NCBI GenBank assembly: GCA_964622775.1
Contig: CAZUSO010000055.1
Coordinates: 1-18,794 of the forward strand
Length of the DNA stretch: 18,794 nt
Direction: 5' to 3'
Origin: CAZUSO01 sp964622775
GTDB taxonomy: Bacteria > Bacteroidota > Bacteroidia > Chitinophagales > Chitinophagaceae
The translations under genes were made by a program, and so were the position numbers. Under the pieces are notes generated by a model. That model was not told the DNA's origin. It saw only the letters and a list, made by a program, of their open reading frames with translations, and made no database searches. This document shows, piece after piece, positions 1 through 7,940 of this stretch. Position 1 is the stretch's first letter. The number at the start of each line of letters is the position of its first letter.

Positions 1-70
1 GCAAGGATAAAACTGAAACATCTTTACCCGAAACTAAAAGTTTGACATGACACTACCATGTTTTGTCATC

Positions 71-92
71 GTTTTTGTTTTGTAACAAAAAC
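71..92. terminator. Terminator-like hairpin upstream of def
   Basis: A 9-bp perfect inverted repeat (GTTTTTGTT at 71-79 and AACAAAAAC at 84-92) encloses a 4-nt loop. The stem is AT-rich, so the hairpin would be weak. It could end transcription from a gene left of the window, but no such gene is visible here, so the role is inferred. Confidence 0.3.
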
Positions 93-117
93 TCACACCA
101 AAACAGGGGAAATACCC

Positions 118-180
118 ACCTTACAACCTTGGGCTTCAGCCCGGGGCTATTGATATTACACTCATTCGGGGATATCCTGG
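118..180. repeat. Palindromic intergenic repeat candidate
   Basis: The segment contains the near-perfect hairpin GGGCTTCAGCCC (131-142) followed by GGGGCTATTGATATTAC and a second GGGGATATCC block. This resembles the scattered 'hairpin plus CTATTGATATT' intergenic repeats I associate with Bacteroidota and related genomes. That comparison is from memory, and only one copy is in the window. No coding potential is seen. Confidence 0.3.
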
Positions 181-238
181 TTAAAAGCGTTTTCCCTGTC
201 CGGGCCTCCAACACAATACATTTTTCTACAGAATAGCA

Positions 239-246
239 TACCTTTG
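239..246 (+). promoter_or_regulatory. Promoter -7 element for def operon
   Basis: TACCTTTG is an exact match to the Bacteroidota -7 consensus TAnnTTTG and ends 26 bp before the def start codon. I see no good -33 TTTG at 18-21 bp upstream. Confidence 0.5.
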
Positions 247-272
247 CCGGTTCAAATTGCGTTTTCAGAAAA

Positions 273-851
273 ATGATTTTACCTATTGTTGCTTACGGCC
301 ACCCGGTTTTAAGAAAGATGTGTGAAGACATTACCCCGGATTACCCGGAATTGCATGTGCTCATTGAGAATATGTGGGAAACCATGTATAATAGCAATGG
401 CGTGGGTCTTGCCGCACCGCAGATTAACCGCCCTGTCCGGTTGTTTGTAGTGGATACCGTTCAGATCGTTGAAAATTTTGACGAGCAGGACAAACAGGAT
501 TTTCCAGGTGAAACGCCGGTGAAAAGGGTTTTTATCAATGCGCGTAAAATAGAAGAGTCCGGCGACCGCTGGGCTTATAATGAAGGATGCCTGAGCATTC
601 CCAAAGTACGGGAAGATGTGATGCGCGGAGCAAAGTTGAAATTATCCTACTTAGACGAAAATTTCGATCCCCGTACCGAAGAATTTCATGGTGTAACCGC
701 CCGTGTCATCCTGCATGAGTACGATCATATTGACGGTAAACTGTTTATTGACCATTTAGCCCCGCTGAAAAAAAGGCTGCTGAAAAAGAAACTGGAGGAT
801 ATTTCCAAAGGTAAGATTGGCGTGAATTACCGAATGTTATACCCGCAATAA
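273..851 (+). CDS. def: Peptide deformylase
   Basis: This is peptide deformylase, the cytoplasmic metalloenzyme that removes the N-terminal formyl group from nascent proteins. All three family motifs are intact in 192 residues: GVGLAAPQ at 43-50, EGCLSIP at 104-110 with metal ligand Cys106, and HEYDH at 148-152 with ligands His148 and His152 and catalytic Glu149. The length is slightly above the usual 165-190, with an acidic insertion around 68-82 that is common in Bacteroidota forms. The ATG start gives the standard N-terminus (MILPIVAYGHPVLRK). It heads a probable three-gene operon, since the next gene begins 10 bp downstream, and a -7 element lies at 239-246. Confidence 0.97.
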   Translation: MILPIVAYGHPVLRKMCEDITPDYPELHVLIENMWETMYNSNGVGLAAPQINRPVRLFVVDTVQIVENFDEQDKQDFPGETPVKRVFINARKIEESGDRWAYNEGCLSIPKVREDVMRGAKLKLSYLDENFDPRTEEFHGVTARVILHEYDHIDGKLFIDHLAPLKKRLLKKKLEDISKGKIGVNYRMLYPQ

Positions 852-861
852 TAAAAGCATT

Positions 862-1230
862 ATGCCCCCCAGTTTGTTCTACCGGTTCTTCCGGCGTCCG
901 CCGGTTATCTTTCCCTTACTCTCCTTATTCCTGATCGGTCTGACCATCTTCGAGGCTTTTAACTGGTTTGGAGACACATCATTACCTCATATCTACTGGT
1001 GGCGGCCGGTGATTCTCACAAGCTATACGGTTTTCTGGATCGGAGCTGATTTTCTAAAAAAATGGGGCGCTGTCGCATTCATCATACTTACAGTCGCTAA
1101 TATTTCCCTGCAGTTTTTCGGCGCAGACGGCCTGTTGCGCACCGCGCTGGGCGATATTTTATTCCCGCAGCTTCCGCTCCATCTTTTTATGTGCATTTTA
1201 TTGTTGTTTTATTTTAAACATATGGATTAG
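862..1230 (+). CDS. Small integral membrane protein, function unknown
   Basis: This 122-residue, strongly hydrophobic protein has about four predicted transmembrane helices (roughly 14-34, 48-64, 68-86 and 103-118). Arg-rich residues near the N-terminus (RFFRRP) suggest that end is cytoplasmic. I do not recognise a named family or catalytic motif. It starts 10 bp after def and ends 3 bp before the metal-receptor gene, so the three are probably co-transcribed. The tight packing and clean membrane pattern argue that it is a real gene. Its function cannot be inferred, since operon partners in this phylum are often unrelated. Confidence 0.8.
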   Translation: MPPSLFYRFFRRPPVIFPLLSLFLIGLTIFEAFNWFGDTSLPHIYWWRPVILTSYTVFWIGADFLKKWGAVAFIILTVANISLQFFGADGLLRTALGDILFPQLPLHLFMCILLLFYFKHMD

Positions 1231-1233
1231 GTC

Positions 1234-1989
1234 ATGACACTTCCGCAGCGCATCATATCTGTAGTGCCGTCACAGACGGAGTTGCTGTATGATTTAGGGT
1301 TGGAACAGGAAGTGATTGGCATCACCAAATTTTGCGTGCATCCTGAAAAATGGTTTCGCTCAAAAACCCGCGTTGGCGGCACTAAAACCCTGCATATAGA
1401 CCAAATCATAGCGCTGAATCCTGATTTGATCTTAGCTAATAAAGAAGAAAATGTACAGGAACAGATTGAATCATTGCAGGAATTTACGGAAGTTTACGTC
1501 AGCGATATCCAAAATGTAGCGGACGCATTACAGATGATCCGAAGTGTGGGAGCCCTGGTCGGAAAAGCCGAAGTGGCCGGTCAAATGGCGGCAGCTATCC
1601 AAAACCGTTTTGATGCATTGAAAGAAACGATATCAACGCCAAGGCGGGTAGCTTATTTGATCTGGAAAGACCCTTTTATGGCGGTTGGACGCAATACTTT
1701 TATCCATAATATTATCGAAATTGCCGGTTGGAAGAATGTCTTTGAACACCATCTGCGCTATCCGGAAACGGCTGCCGGTGAATTGCGCAGCCTGAATCCG
1801 GAAGTGGTGATGCTTTCTTCAGAGCCTTACCCTTTCGGTGAAAAGCATCTGGCCGCAATACAGGCTATCTTACCGGAAGCACGACTATTACTGGTTGATG
1901 GGGAAATGTTCAGTTGGTATGGCAGCCGGATGTTACCGGCAGTCGGATATATTCAGGAAATAATCCGCCGGATCAATGCAGACGTTTAA
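1234..1989 (+). CDS. BtuF/TroA-like helical-backbone metal or cobalamin receptor, no signal peptide
   Basis: This 251-residue protein is a class III (helical backbone) substrate-binding protein of the BtuF/FhuD/TroA type, the binding component of ABC importers for cobalamin, haem or iron-chelates. The N-terminal lobe shows the family start IISVVPSQTELLYDLGL (7-23), RVGGTK (46-51) and NPDLILAN (62-69). The C-terminal lobe shows WKDPFMAVGRNTFI (144-157) and DGEMFSWYGSR (222-232). The protein begins directly in the first beta strand: there is no signal peptide or lipobox, and no in-frame upstream start because the previous gene stops 3 bp before. It is therefore probably cytoplasmic, unlike classical BtuF. 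No permease or ATPase gene is nearby. The ligand is unknown; cobalamin is the most likely by family resemblance. Confidence 0.85.
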   Translation: MTLPQRIISVVPSQTELLYDLGLEQEVIGITKFCVHPEKWFRSKTRVGGTKTLHIDQIIALNPDLILANKEENVQEQIESLQEFTEVYVSDIQNVADALQMIRSVGALVGKAEVAGQMAAAIQNRFDALKETISTPRRVAYLIWKDPFMAVGRNTFIHNIIEIAGWKNVFEHHLRYPETAAGELRSLNPEVVMLSSEPYPFGEKHLAAIQAILPEARLLLVDGEMFSWYGSRMLPAVGYIQEIIRRINADV

Positions 1990-2516
1990 AAATAACCAAA
2001 ATACACCTTCGCATGAAAGCTGTACTCAATATTAATCTCATCACCAATCCGGAATAAGTCAAAATCTTCCTGTTTTACTTCAATGCTCAAACGCGTAGGG
2101 GAACTGATGTAAAGATGACAGGTATGATTTTGGCGCATATATTTTTTAGCGATCACTTCCGCCTGTTCGATAATTTTGGTTTTATACTTCAAATCCAGCA
2201 ATATTTTTTTCAGCGAGGTATTGTAAGCAATATAAGCAGCCAGGCTGATCAGCAGCAATATAACAATACACGCCAGCACAAAAAAGAGAAAACTTCCCGG
2301 CTCCGGATCCTGTGTTACCGGCGATGGAATAAGCGCTTCCAGTTTGTCAGACAATTCATACATAATGCCCGCCGCCATCGGAACAATAACGGAAATGACA
2401 ATTAGTGTGCGGATTGCCCGCTTAAACAAACCCAGCTCCCGGTTTTTCTTCCGGAGTAAAAAGGCCGTCTCGGACCTGGTTAACGGCTCGGTATAATAGC
2501 GGATTTTTCTGGGCAA
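1986..2516 (-). CDS. Two-helix membrane protein with C-terminal soluble domain, unknown
   Basis: This 176-residue protein has a basic N-terminal segment, two predicted transmembrane helices (about 35-54 and 75-98) and a C-terminal soluble part of mixed helix and strand character (about 105-176, ending AKVYFGYF). I do not recognise the family. The start is uncertain: the longest frame begins at TTG, no ATG occurs in frame for a long way upstream, and the first internal Met is at residue 47, inside the first helix. ATT codons just upstream are also possible. It converges on the metal-receptor gene with a 4-bp overlap of the coding ends and is divergent from mutS. Coherent topology supports a real gene, but the N-terminus is unreliable. 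Confidence 0.7.
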   Translation of the reverse strand: MPRKIRYYTEPLTRSETAFLLRKKNRELGLFKRAIRTLIVISVIVPMAAGIMYELSDKLEALIPSPVTQDPEPGSFLFFVLACIVILLLISLAAYIAYNTSLKKILLDLKYKTKIIEQAEVIAKKYMRQNHTCHLYISSPTRLSIEVKQEDFDLFRIGDEINIEYSFHAKVYFGYF

Positions 2517-2640
2517 TGAACAGCAAATAATAATGAGCCTGTAAAAATAATCAAGGTTAGTGGAATACCCCCATTCCGGATGCGCATTTTAAAAATACAG
2601 GCTTATCCCCATGCTCCAATTCCGTTTACTCAGGGAAAAC

Positions 2641-2656
2641 TTTTCCACATTGTGGA
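2641..2656. promoter_or_regulatory. Palindromic site upstream of mutS
   Basis: TCCACA-T-TGTGGA (2644-2656) is a perfect 6-bp inverted repeat about 33 bp upstream of the mutS -7 element. Its left half also reads TTTTCCACA (2641-2649), which fits the DnaA-box consensus TTWTNCACA. It may be an operator or a DnaA-binding site. Either role is inferred from position and sequence only. Confidence 0.25.
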
Positions 2657-2688
2657 GGAATGCGTTTTATGATATGAAGGCAGAATGG

Positions 2689-2696
2689 TACTTTTG
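2689..2696 (+). promoter_or_regulatory. Promoter -7 element for mutS
   Basis: TACTTTTG matches TAnnTTTG exactly and ends 13 bp before the mutS ATG, so the untranslated leader would be very short. A weak -33 (TTTT at 2665-2668) lies 20 bp upstream. Confidence 0.5.
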
Positions 2697-2709
2697 AAGG
2701 ATCGTATTT

Positions 2710-5337
2710 ATGGCAAAGAAAATCGCAGAGACCCCTTTAATGAAGCAGCACCGCGAAATCAAAAGCCGGTATCCCGATGCCATCCTTTTGTTTCGCGTAG
2801 GTGATTTTTATGAAACATTTGAAGAAGATGCCGTTGTGGCTTCTAAAGTGTTGGGCATTACGCTTACGAAACGGGCTAACGGCTCCGCATCATTCGTAGA
2901 GCTGGCGGGTTTCCCGCATCATTCCTTAGAAACCTACCTGCACAAGTTGGTCAAGGCCGGCTACCGGGTGGCCATCTGCGATCAGCTGGAAGACCCCAAA
3001 CAAGCGAAGGGCATTGTAAAACGTGGTGTAACCGAACTGGTAACGCCCGGCGTAGCGCTTAATGATAAGCTGCTGGAAAATAAAAGCAATAATTTCCTTG
3101 CTGCGCTGTACCTGGGCGATAATACCCACGGCGTAGCCTTTCTTGATATTTCGACCGGGGAGTTTTTTGTGGCGGAAGGCAACCTGGAATATATGGACAA
3201 ACTGCTGCAAAGCTTTCAACCCTCGGAAGTGCTCCTGGCAAAAGGACGGCAGCGGTTTTTCAAGGAGGAGCTGGATCAGAAATACTATATCTTTCCCTTA
3301 GAAGACTGGGTTTTCCAGCATCACTACGGTTACGAAACCCTGCTGAGGCATTTTGACACTTTATCTCTGAAAGGCTTTGGCATTGAAACCTGGCAGGCGG
3401 CAACCATTGCAGCAGGGGCAGCGTTGCATTACCTCAAAGAAACCGAGCATCCGCATCTTCAACATATCACCACAATTCAGCGTATCACGGCAACAGATTT
3501 TTTGTGGATGGATCGTTTTACCATCCGCAATCTGGAGCTTTTACGCAGCACAGTGGAAAATGGACAGACCCTGCTGCAGGCCATAGACCAGACCATCACG
3601 CCTATGGGCTCCCGCATGTTGAAACGCTGGATCATTTTTCCCTTAAATGATCTGCAGCGGATCGAGCGCCGCTTAAATACCGTGAGCACCTTTATCCGCG
3701 AACAGGATTTGGCACAGGAACTACGTAAAAACCTGAAACAAATCGGAGACATCGAACGGCTGATCTCCAAAATTCCTTTAAAGAAAATCAACCCCCGGGA
3801 ACTAATCCAGTTAGCGCGGAGCTTACAATATTGCGAGGTCATTAAAAACACCTGTAGTAAACACGAATGGACTCAGGAATCCGAGCGAAACAATATCGCG
3901 CTCTTAACGCAACAGCTTCAGCCCTGTAATGAAATACAGGAGCTGATCCAGCAATATATCCAGGAAGAACCGCCGGTATTGCTGAACAAAGGCAATGTGA
4001 TCAAAACAGGCGTGCACCAGGAGCTTGACGCATTAAGAACCATTGCATTCAGCGGGAAAGAATACCTCTTACAGATCCAGCAAACAGAAAGCAAACGCAC
4101 CGGGATTCCCTCGCTGAAGGTAGCTTTCAACAACGTATTCGGATATTACCTGGAGGTTACCCATACGCATAAAGACAAAGTGCCGCCGGAATGGATACGC
4201 AAGCAAACCCTGACGAATGCAGAGCGGTACATTACGCCTACGCTGAAGGAATACGAGGAAAAGATTCTGGGAGCCGAAGAAAAAATCATCGCTATCGAGC
4301 AGCAGATCTATAACGAGGTAGTAGATAAGATACAAACAGCTCTACAGGCCATGCAACAGAATGCCCGGTCGGTGGCACACATGGATTGTTTGCTGGGATT
4401 TGCCGCCAACGCACTTCAGCATCAGTATTGCCGGCCTAAGGTTACAGATAGCTTGGATATCAGCATTACGCAGGGACGCCATCCGGTAATTGAGCAGGGT
4501 CTGGCATCGGGAGAAAGCTATATCGCCAATGATGTTTTTCTGAATAAAGAAACGCAACAAATCATTATCCTCACCGGCCCCAACATGAGCGGTAAATCTG
4601 CACTGCTGCGACAAACGGCATTAATCACGCTGATGGCGCACTTAGGCAGTTATGTGCCGGCAAAGGAGGCGCATATTGGCTTAACGGACAAGATATTCAC
4701 CAGAGTTGGCGCCTCAGACAACCTGAGCGGCGGCGAGTCCACCTTTATGGTGGAGATGAACGAAACCGCCAGTATTGTGAATAATATCAGCAGCCGAAGC
4801 CTGATCATCCTTGATGAAATCGGACGCGGCACCAGCACTTACGACGGCATTTCCATAGCCTGGTCTATCGTGGAATATATCCATCAGCATATTCATAGGC
4901 CCAAAACGCTGTTTGCCACGCACTATCATGAGCTGAACGAGCTGGAACATAAATTGCAGGGCGTAAAAAACTATCATATCACCCATAAGGAAACGGGAAA
5001 CAAAGTAATCTTCCTGCGTAAGCTGGCGCCCGGAGGCAGCCGGCACAGTTTCGGTATTCAGGTGGCGCGGATGGCCGGAATGCCACCCTCCCTGATTGAC
5101 CGTGCAACCGAGATGCTTTCCACTTTAGAAGAAAAGCAAAGTGACAGCCAAATGCGGGAACGTATAAAAAAGATACCGGTACACAATTACCAGCTCAATA
5201 TTTTCGACGGCTTATCCGAAGACCTCAGCAAGATCAGGAACACCCTGTTTGCCGTGGATATCAATACCCTCACGCCCGTTGAAGCGCTGATGAAGCTCAA
5301 TGAGCTGAAGGAAATTGTAAAATCCTACCAGAGCTAA
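2710..5337 (+). CDS. mutS: DNA mismatch repair protein MutS
   Basis: MutS dimers recognise base mismatches and small loops and start methyl-independent mismatch repair with MutL. The protein has 875 residues, as usual for MutS1. The mismatch-binding Phe-x-Glu motif is intact (F33-Y34-E35 in GDFYETFEED). Domains follow in order: mismatch-binding, connector, lever and clamp, then the ABC-type ATPase. The ATPase has Walker A GPNMSGKS at 623-630, the signature stretch SGGESTFMVEM, Walker B LIILDEIGRGTS with D702 and E703, and the conserved ATHYHEL at 736-742. The C-terminus (TPVEALMKLNELKEIV) is the typical dimerisation tail. It is transcribed alone: repeats begin 7 bp after its stop, and mutL is not in the window. 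Confidence 0.98.
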   Translation: MAKKIAETPLMKQHREIKSRYPDAILLFRVGDFYETFEEDAVVASKVLGITLTKRANGSASFVELAGFPHHSLETYLHKLVKAGYRVAICDQLEDPKQAKGIVKRGVTELVTPGVALNDKLLENKSNNFLAALYLGDNTHGVAFLDISTGEFFVAEGNLEYMDKLLQSFQPSEVLLAKGRQRFFKEELDQKYYIFPLEDWVFQHHYGYETLLRHFDTLSLKGFGIETWQAATIAAGAALHYLKETEHPHLQHITTIQRITATDFLWMDRFTIRNLELLRSTVENGQTLLQAIDQTITPMGSRMLKRWIIFPLNDLQRIERRLNTVSTFIREQDLAQELRKNLKQIGDIERLISKIPLKKINPRELIQLARSLQYCEVIKNTCSKHEWTQESERNNIALLTQQLQPCNEIQELIQQYIQEEPPVLLNKGNVIKTGVHQELDALRTIAFSGKEYLLQIQQTESKRTGIPSLKVAFNNVFGYYLEVTHTHKDKVPPEWIRKQTLTNAERYITPTLKEYEEKILGAEEKIIAIEQQIYNEVVDKIQTALQAMQQNARSVAHMDCLLGFAANALQHQYCRPKVTDSLDISITQGRHPVIEQGLASGESYIANDVFLNKETQQIIILTGPNMSGKSALLRQTALITLMAHLGSYVPAKEAHIGLTDKIFTRVGASDNLSGGESTFMVEMNETASIVNNISSRSLIILDEIGRGTSTYDGISIAWSIVEYIHQHIHRPKTLFATHYHELNELEHKLQGVKNYHITHKETGNKVIFLRKLAPGGSRHSFGIQVARMAGMPPSLIDRATEMLSTLEEKQSDSQMRERIKKIPVHNYQLNIFDGLSEDLSKIRNTLFAVDINTLTPVEALMKLNELKEIVKSYQS

Positions 5338-5343
5338 AGGAGC

Positions 5344-5363
5344 GATGCATCTTAAATTTCCAC
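5344..5363. repeat. Solitary end of the MITE-like family (locus D, left end)
   Basis: GATGCATCTTAAATTTCCAC resembles the inverted end of element A (rc GGATGCATCTCAAATTATCA) and starts 7 bp after the mutS stop. I found no matching right end before thrS, so locus D is probably a decayed element of the family, with its core hairpin at 5631-5698. Confidence 0.4.
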
Positions 5364-5456
5364 TGCGCTTAGGCTAACGAAGGCAATGAGGAATCGCGGA
5401 TTGCAAATACCTCTTATTGATGGTTTGGAAAATAGTTCGGGCAGCAGGGAATAAAA

Positions 5457-5502
5457 TTTCACACGAAACGAACGACACGAAGAAAACAACGATATATTCT
5501 TC
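5457..5502 (+). repeat. Purine-rich dispersed repeat, copy 1
   Basis: This segment begins TTTCACACGAA and continues as purine-rich GAAGAAAACAACG followed by TATATTCTTC. It shares the same beginning, GAAAACAA block and TATATTCTTC end with 18705-18745. A shorter inverted relative is at 5871-5904. No coding potential is seen. Confidence 0.45.
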
Positions 5503-5630
5503 ATCGGGTTTATTTCGCAGTAATGGGTGGCTTTGCCAACAATCAATTGGTAAAACGGTAACTATATATTCACTATTAAAGGCATGAAACCATCTTAATG
5601 TCACAGCCTGAATTATGGCCAAAAGTATGC

Positions 5631-5698
5631 CGTCATTGCGTTTGAAGCAATCTCTCAAAAGCAGTAAACACAATGAGATTGCTTCAAACGCAATGACG
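5631..5698. repeat. Perfect 24-bp inverted repeat (core 2 hairpin, locus D)
   Basis: The arms 5631-5654 and 5675-5698 are perfectly complementary over 24 bp, around a 20-nt loop. The left arm begins CGTCATTGCG and contains GAAGCAATCTC. The loop (CTCAAAAGCAG and CACAATG) is also conserved in the reverse-oriented copy inside element C at 14675-14752, so the unit is a repeated element and not an isolated terminator. It could still terminate mutS or thrS transcription from either side, but no T-run follows on either strand. Confidence 0.85.
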
Positions 5699-5870
5699 TC
5701 ACGCTATGAGTTCGTCATCGTTCTGTAGTTATTGGGGTCTTTACTATCAACAAAAATGCAGAACTTATTCTGAGCATTTGATGAGACGGATTGTAAAACT
5801 GTTTTATCGGCGGTTCGGGATAATATCCGGGTGGCGTGGCTTTTGACTTTTTAATTTTGCCTTCCCCCTG

Positions 5871-5904
5871 CTTTCCTTCGTTGTCTTCGCCTCTTTATGT
5901 GAAA
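5871..5904 (-). repeat. Purine-rich dispersed repeat, copy 2 (inverted)
   Basis: The reverse complement begins TTTCACATAAAGAGGCGAAG and continues with ACAACGAAGGAAAG, matching the start and composition of the repeats at 5457 and 18705. It lies 24 bp downstream of the thrS stop and may form part of its 3' untranslated region. Confidence 0.35.
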
Positions 5905-5927
5905 CCATTTTGTTCACCCACAACCCA

Positions 5928-7859
5928 TTATTTCAGGCGGTTCACTTCCTCACGGATATGCTCAGCGAATGCTACAATGCTTTGCATACCGACATCGCCT
6001 TTGCCGTGGCGGCGAACCGCAGCAGTTTTATCCTGCATCTCTTTTTCGCCAATCACCAGCATATAAGGGATTTTTTCCAGCTCGGCATCCCGGATTTTCC
6101 GGCCGATCTTTTCATTGCGTCCGTCTATCTCTACCCGGATATCAGCCGCCTTGAGCGCAGCTTTCACCTCATGACAATAATCCATAAATTTATCGGCTAT
6201 CGGCAATATTTTCACCTGGGTAGGTGTCAGCCATACCGGGAAATTACCTCCGCAATGTTCAATCAATACCGCAACAAAACGTTCCATAGAACCGAAGGGC
6301 GCACGGTGAATCATTACAGGCCGCTTACGGGTATTGTCACTGTCCACATATTCCAGTTCAAACCGCTCCGGCAAATTATAATCCACCTGGATAGTGCCCA
6401 GTTGCCAGCTTCGGCCTAAGGCATCTTTCACCATAAAATCAAGCTTGGGGCCATAGAAAGCCGCTTCGCCGTATTCTTCCACGGTTTTCAAGCCTTTTTC
6501 AGAAGCAGCTTCGCGAATGGCATTCTCAGCAATCTCCCAGTTTTCATCAGTACCGATATACTTAGTGCGGTCTTCCTTATCGCGTAAAGAAACCTGTGCG
6601 GTAAAGTCATGGAAATCCAGAGAATTAAACACATACATCACCAGGTCAATGACCTTTTTAAACTCCGTTTTTACCTGATCCGGCCGGCAAAACAGATGGG
6701 CATCATCCTGAGTGAAGCCGCGCACGCGCGTTAATCCATGCAGTTCTCCGCTCTGCTCATAACGATATACTGTACCAAACTCTGCCAGGCGCAAAGGCAA
6801 ATCACGGTAAGAGCGCGGCTCTGCTTTGTAAATTTCACAATGGTGCGGACAGTTCATCGGTTTCAGCAAAAACTCTTCGCCTTCCTGCGGTGTCGTGATC
6901 GGGCGAAAACTGTCTTTCCCGTATTTCTCCCAGTGCCCCGAAGTAACATATAATTGTTTGGCGCCGATATGAGGCGTTATCACCGGCAAATAGCCGCTTT
7001 CTATCTGTGCGCGTTGCAGAAATTGTTGCAAACGCTCGCGGAGCATGGCTCCTTTTGGCAGCCATAAAGGAAGGCCGCTCCCTACTTTTTCAGAGAAGGC
7101 AAACAGGCTCAGTTCCTTACCCAGCTTACGATGATCCCGTTTTTTAGCTTCTTCCAGAAGGTGCAGGTATTCATCCAGCTCCTTTTGCACCGGGAATGTA
7201 ATCCCGTAAATGCGGGTCAGCATTTTATTTTTTTCATCCCCGCGCCAGTATGCGCCGGCGATATTGGTTAGCTTTATCGCCTTGATAAATCCGGTATTCG
7301 GGATATGTGGCCCGCGGCATAGATCCGTAAAATTTCCCTGGGTGTAAAACGAAATCTTACCATCTTCCAGGCCGTCAATTAATTCCAGCTTATACGGATC
7401 CTTTTTTTTGGTAAAATACTGTATGGCATCCGCCTTAGTCACCTCCTGACGCTGATAAGCATTCTTTTGGGATGCCAGCTCTTTCATCTTTTTTTCAATC
7501 AGTATCAGCTCTTCTTCTCCAATGGTGCGACCGCCCAGGTCAATATCATAATAAAACCCGTTTTCTACCGGAGGTCCGATAGCGAATTTCGTGCCGGGAA
7601 AAACGGATTCGACAGCTTCCGCCATCAGATGTGCGCTGGAATGCCAGAAGGTGGACTTACCCGCGGCATCCTCCCAGGTCAGCAGTTTCAGGGATGCATC
7701 CGTATTGACCGGCCGGAAAGCATCTACCACACTGCCATTCACTTCGGCAGCCAGCACCTTACGGGCTAAGCCCTCGCTGATGGAGCGGGCAATATCCAAG
7801 GCTGAAGCGCCCTGTTCATACTCGCGTATATTTCCGTCGGGAAAAGTAATTTTTATCAT
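5928..7859 (-). CDS. thrS: Threonyl-tRNA synthetase
   Basis: ThrRS charges tRNA-Thr and edits mis-attached serine. It has 643 residues with the full bacterial architecture: TGS domain (about 1-60), editing domain (about 65-230), class II catalytic core (about 250-540) and C-terminal anticodon-binding domain. Editing-site residues His73 and His77 (HSSAH) and Cys181/His185 (DLCRGPH) are present. The catalytic zinc ligands are Cys337 (KPMNCPHH), His388 (GFTQDDAH) and His518 (HRAPFGSMERF, motif 3). The ATG start gives the standard MIKITFPDG opening. A -7 element lies 37 bp upstream. Its 3' side is the 590-bp repeat-filled gap after mutS, and no rRNA-protein or infC operon follows, so it appears monocistronic. 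Confidence 0.98.
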   Translation of the reverse strand: MIKITFPDGNIREYEQGASALDIARSISEGLARKVLAAEVNGSVVDAFRPVNTDASLKLLTWEDAAGKSTFWHSSAHLMAEAVESVFPGTKFAIGPPVENGFYYDIDLGGRTIGEEELILIEKKMKELASQKNAYQRQEVTKADAIQYFTKKKDPYKLELIDGLEDGKISFYTQGNFTDLCRGPHIPNTGFIKAIKLTNIAGAYWRGDEKNKMLTRIYGITFPVQKELDEYLHLLEEAKKRDHRKLGKELSLFAFSEKVGSGLPLWLPKGAMLRERLQQFLQRAQIESGYLPVITPHIGAKQLYVTSGHWEKYGKDSFRPITTPQEGEEFLLKPMNCPHHCEIYKAEPRSYRDLPLRLAEFGTVYRYEQSGELHGLTRVRGFTQDDAHLFCRPDQVKTEFKKVIDLVMYVFNSLDFHDFTAQVSLRDKEDRTKYIGTDENWEIAENAIREAASEKGLKTVEEYGEAAFYGPKLDFMVKDALGRSWQLGTIQVDYNLPERFELEYVDSDNTRKRPVMIHRAPFGSMERFVAVLIEHCGGNFPVWLTPTQVKILPIADKFMDYCHEVKAALKAADIRVEIDGRNEKIGRKIRDAELEKIPYMLVIGEKEMQDKTAAVRRHGKGDVGMQSIVAFAEHIREEVNRLK

Positions 7860-7895
7860 CAGAATAAATGTAAATATTGCACTTTAAAATGGTGG

Positions 7896-7903
7896 CAAAA
7901 TTA
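7896..7903 (-). promoter_or_regulatory. Promoter -7 element for thrS
   Basis: The reverse strand reads TAATTTTG, an exact TAnnTTTG match, ending 36 bp before the thrS start. Only a weak -33 (TTTC/TTTT) is present at the expected spacing. Confidence 0.5.
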
Positions 7904-7940
7904 CGATAAATAAGGCACGAAAATTCAGGGAATATCGTTT

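Noticed and set aside
2602..2656. Replication origin near mutS
   Set aside because: There are only one good and one imperfect DnaA-box-like site, no clustered boxes and no dnaA or dnaN neighbour. An isolated TTTTCCACA also occurs at 9388.
5910..6419. Long forward frame antisense to the thrS 3' end, and similar antisense frames in mutS
   Set aside because: These are shadow frames of strong coding sequences, with no recognisable domains and no promoter or context.
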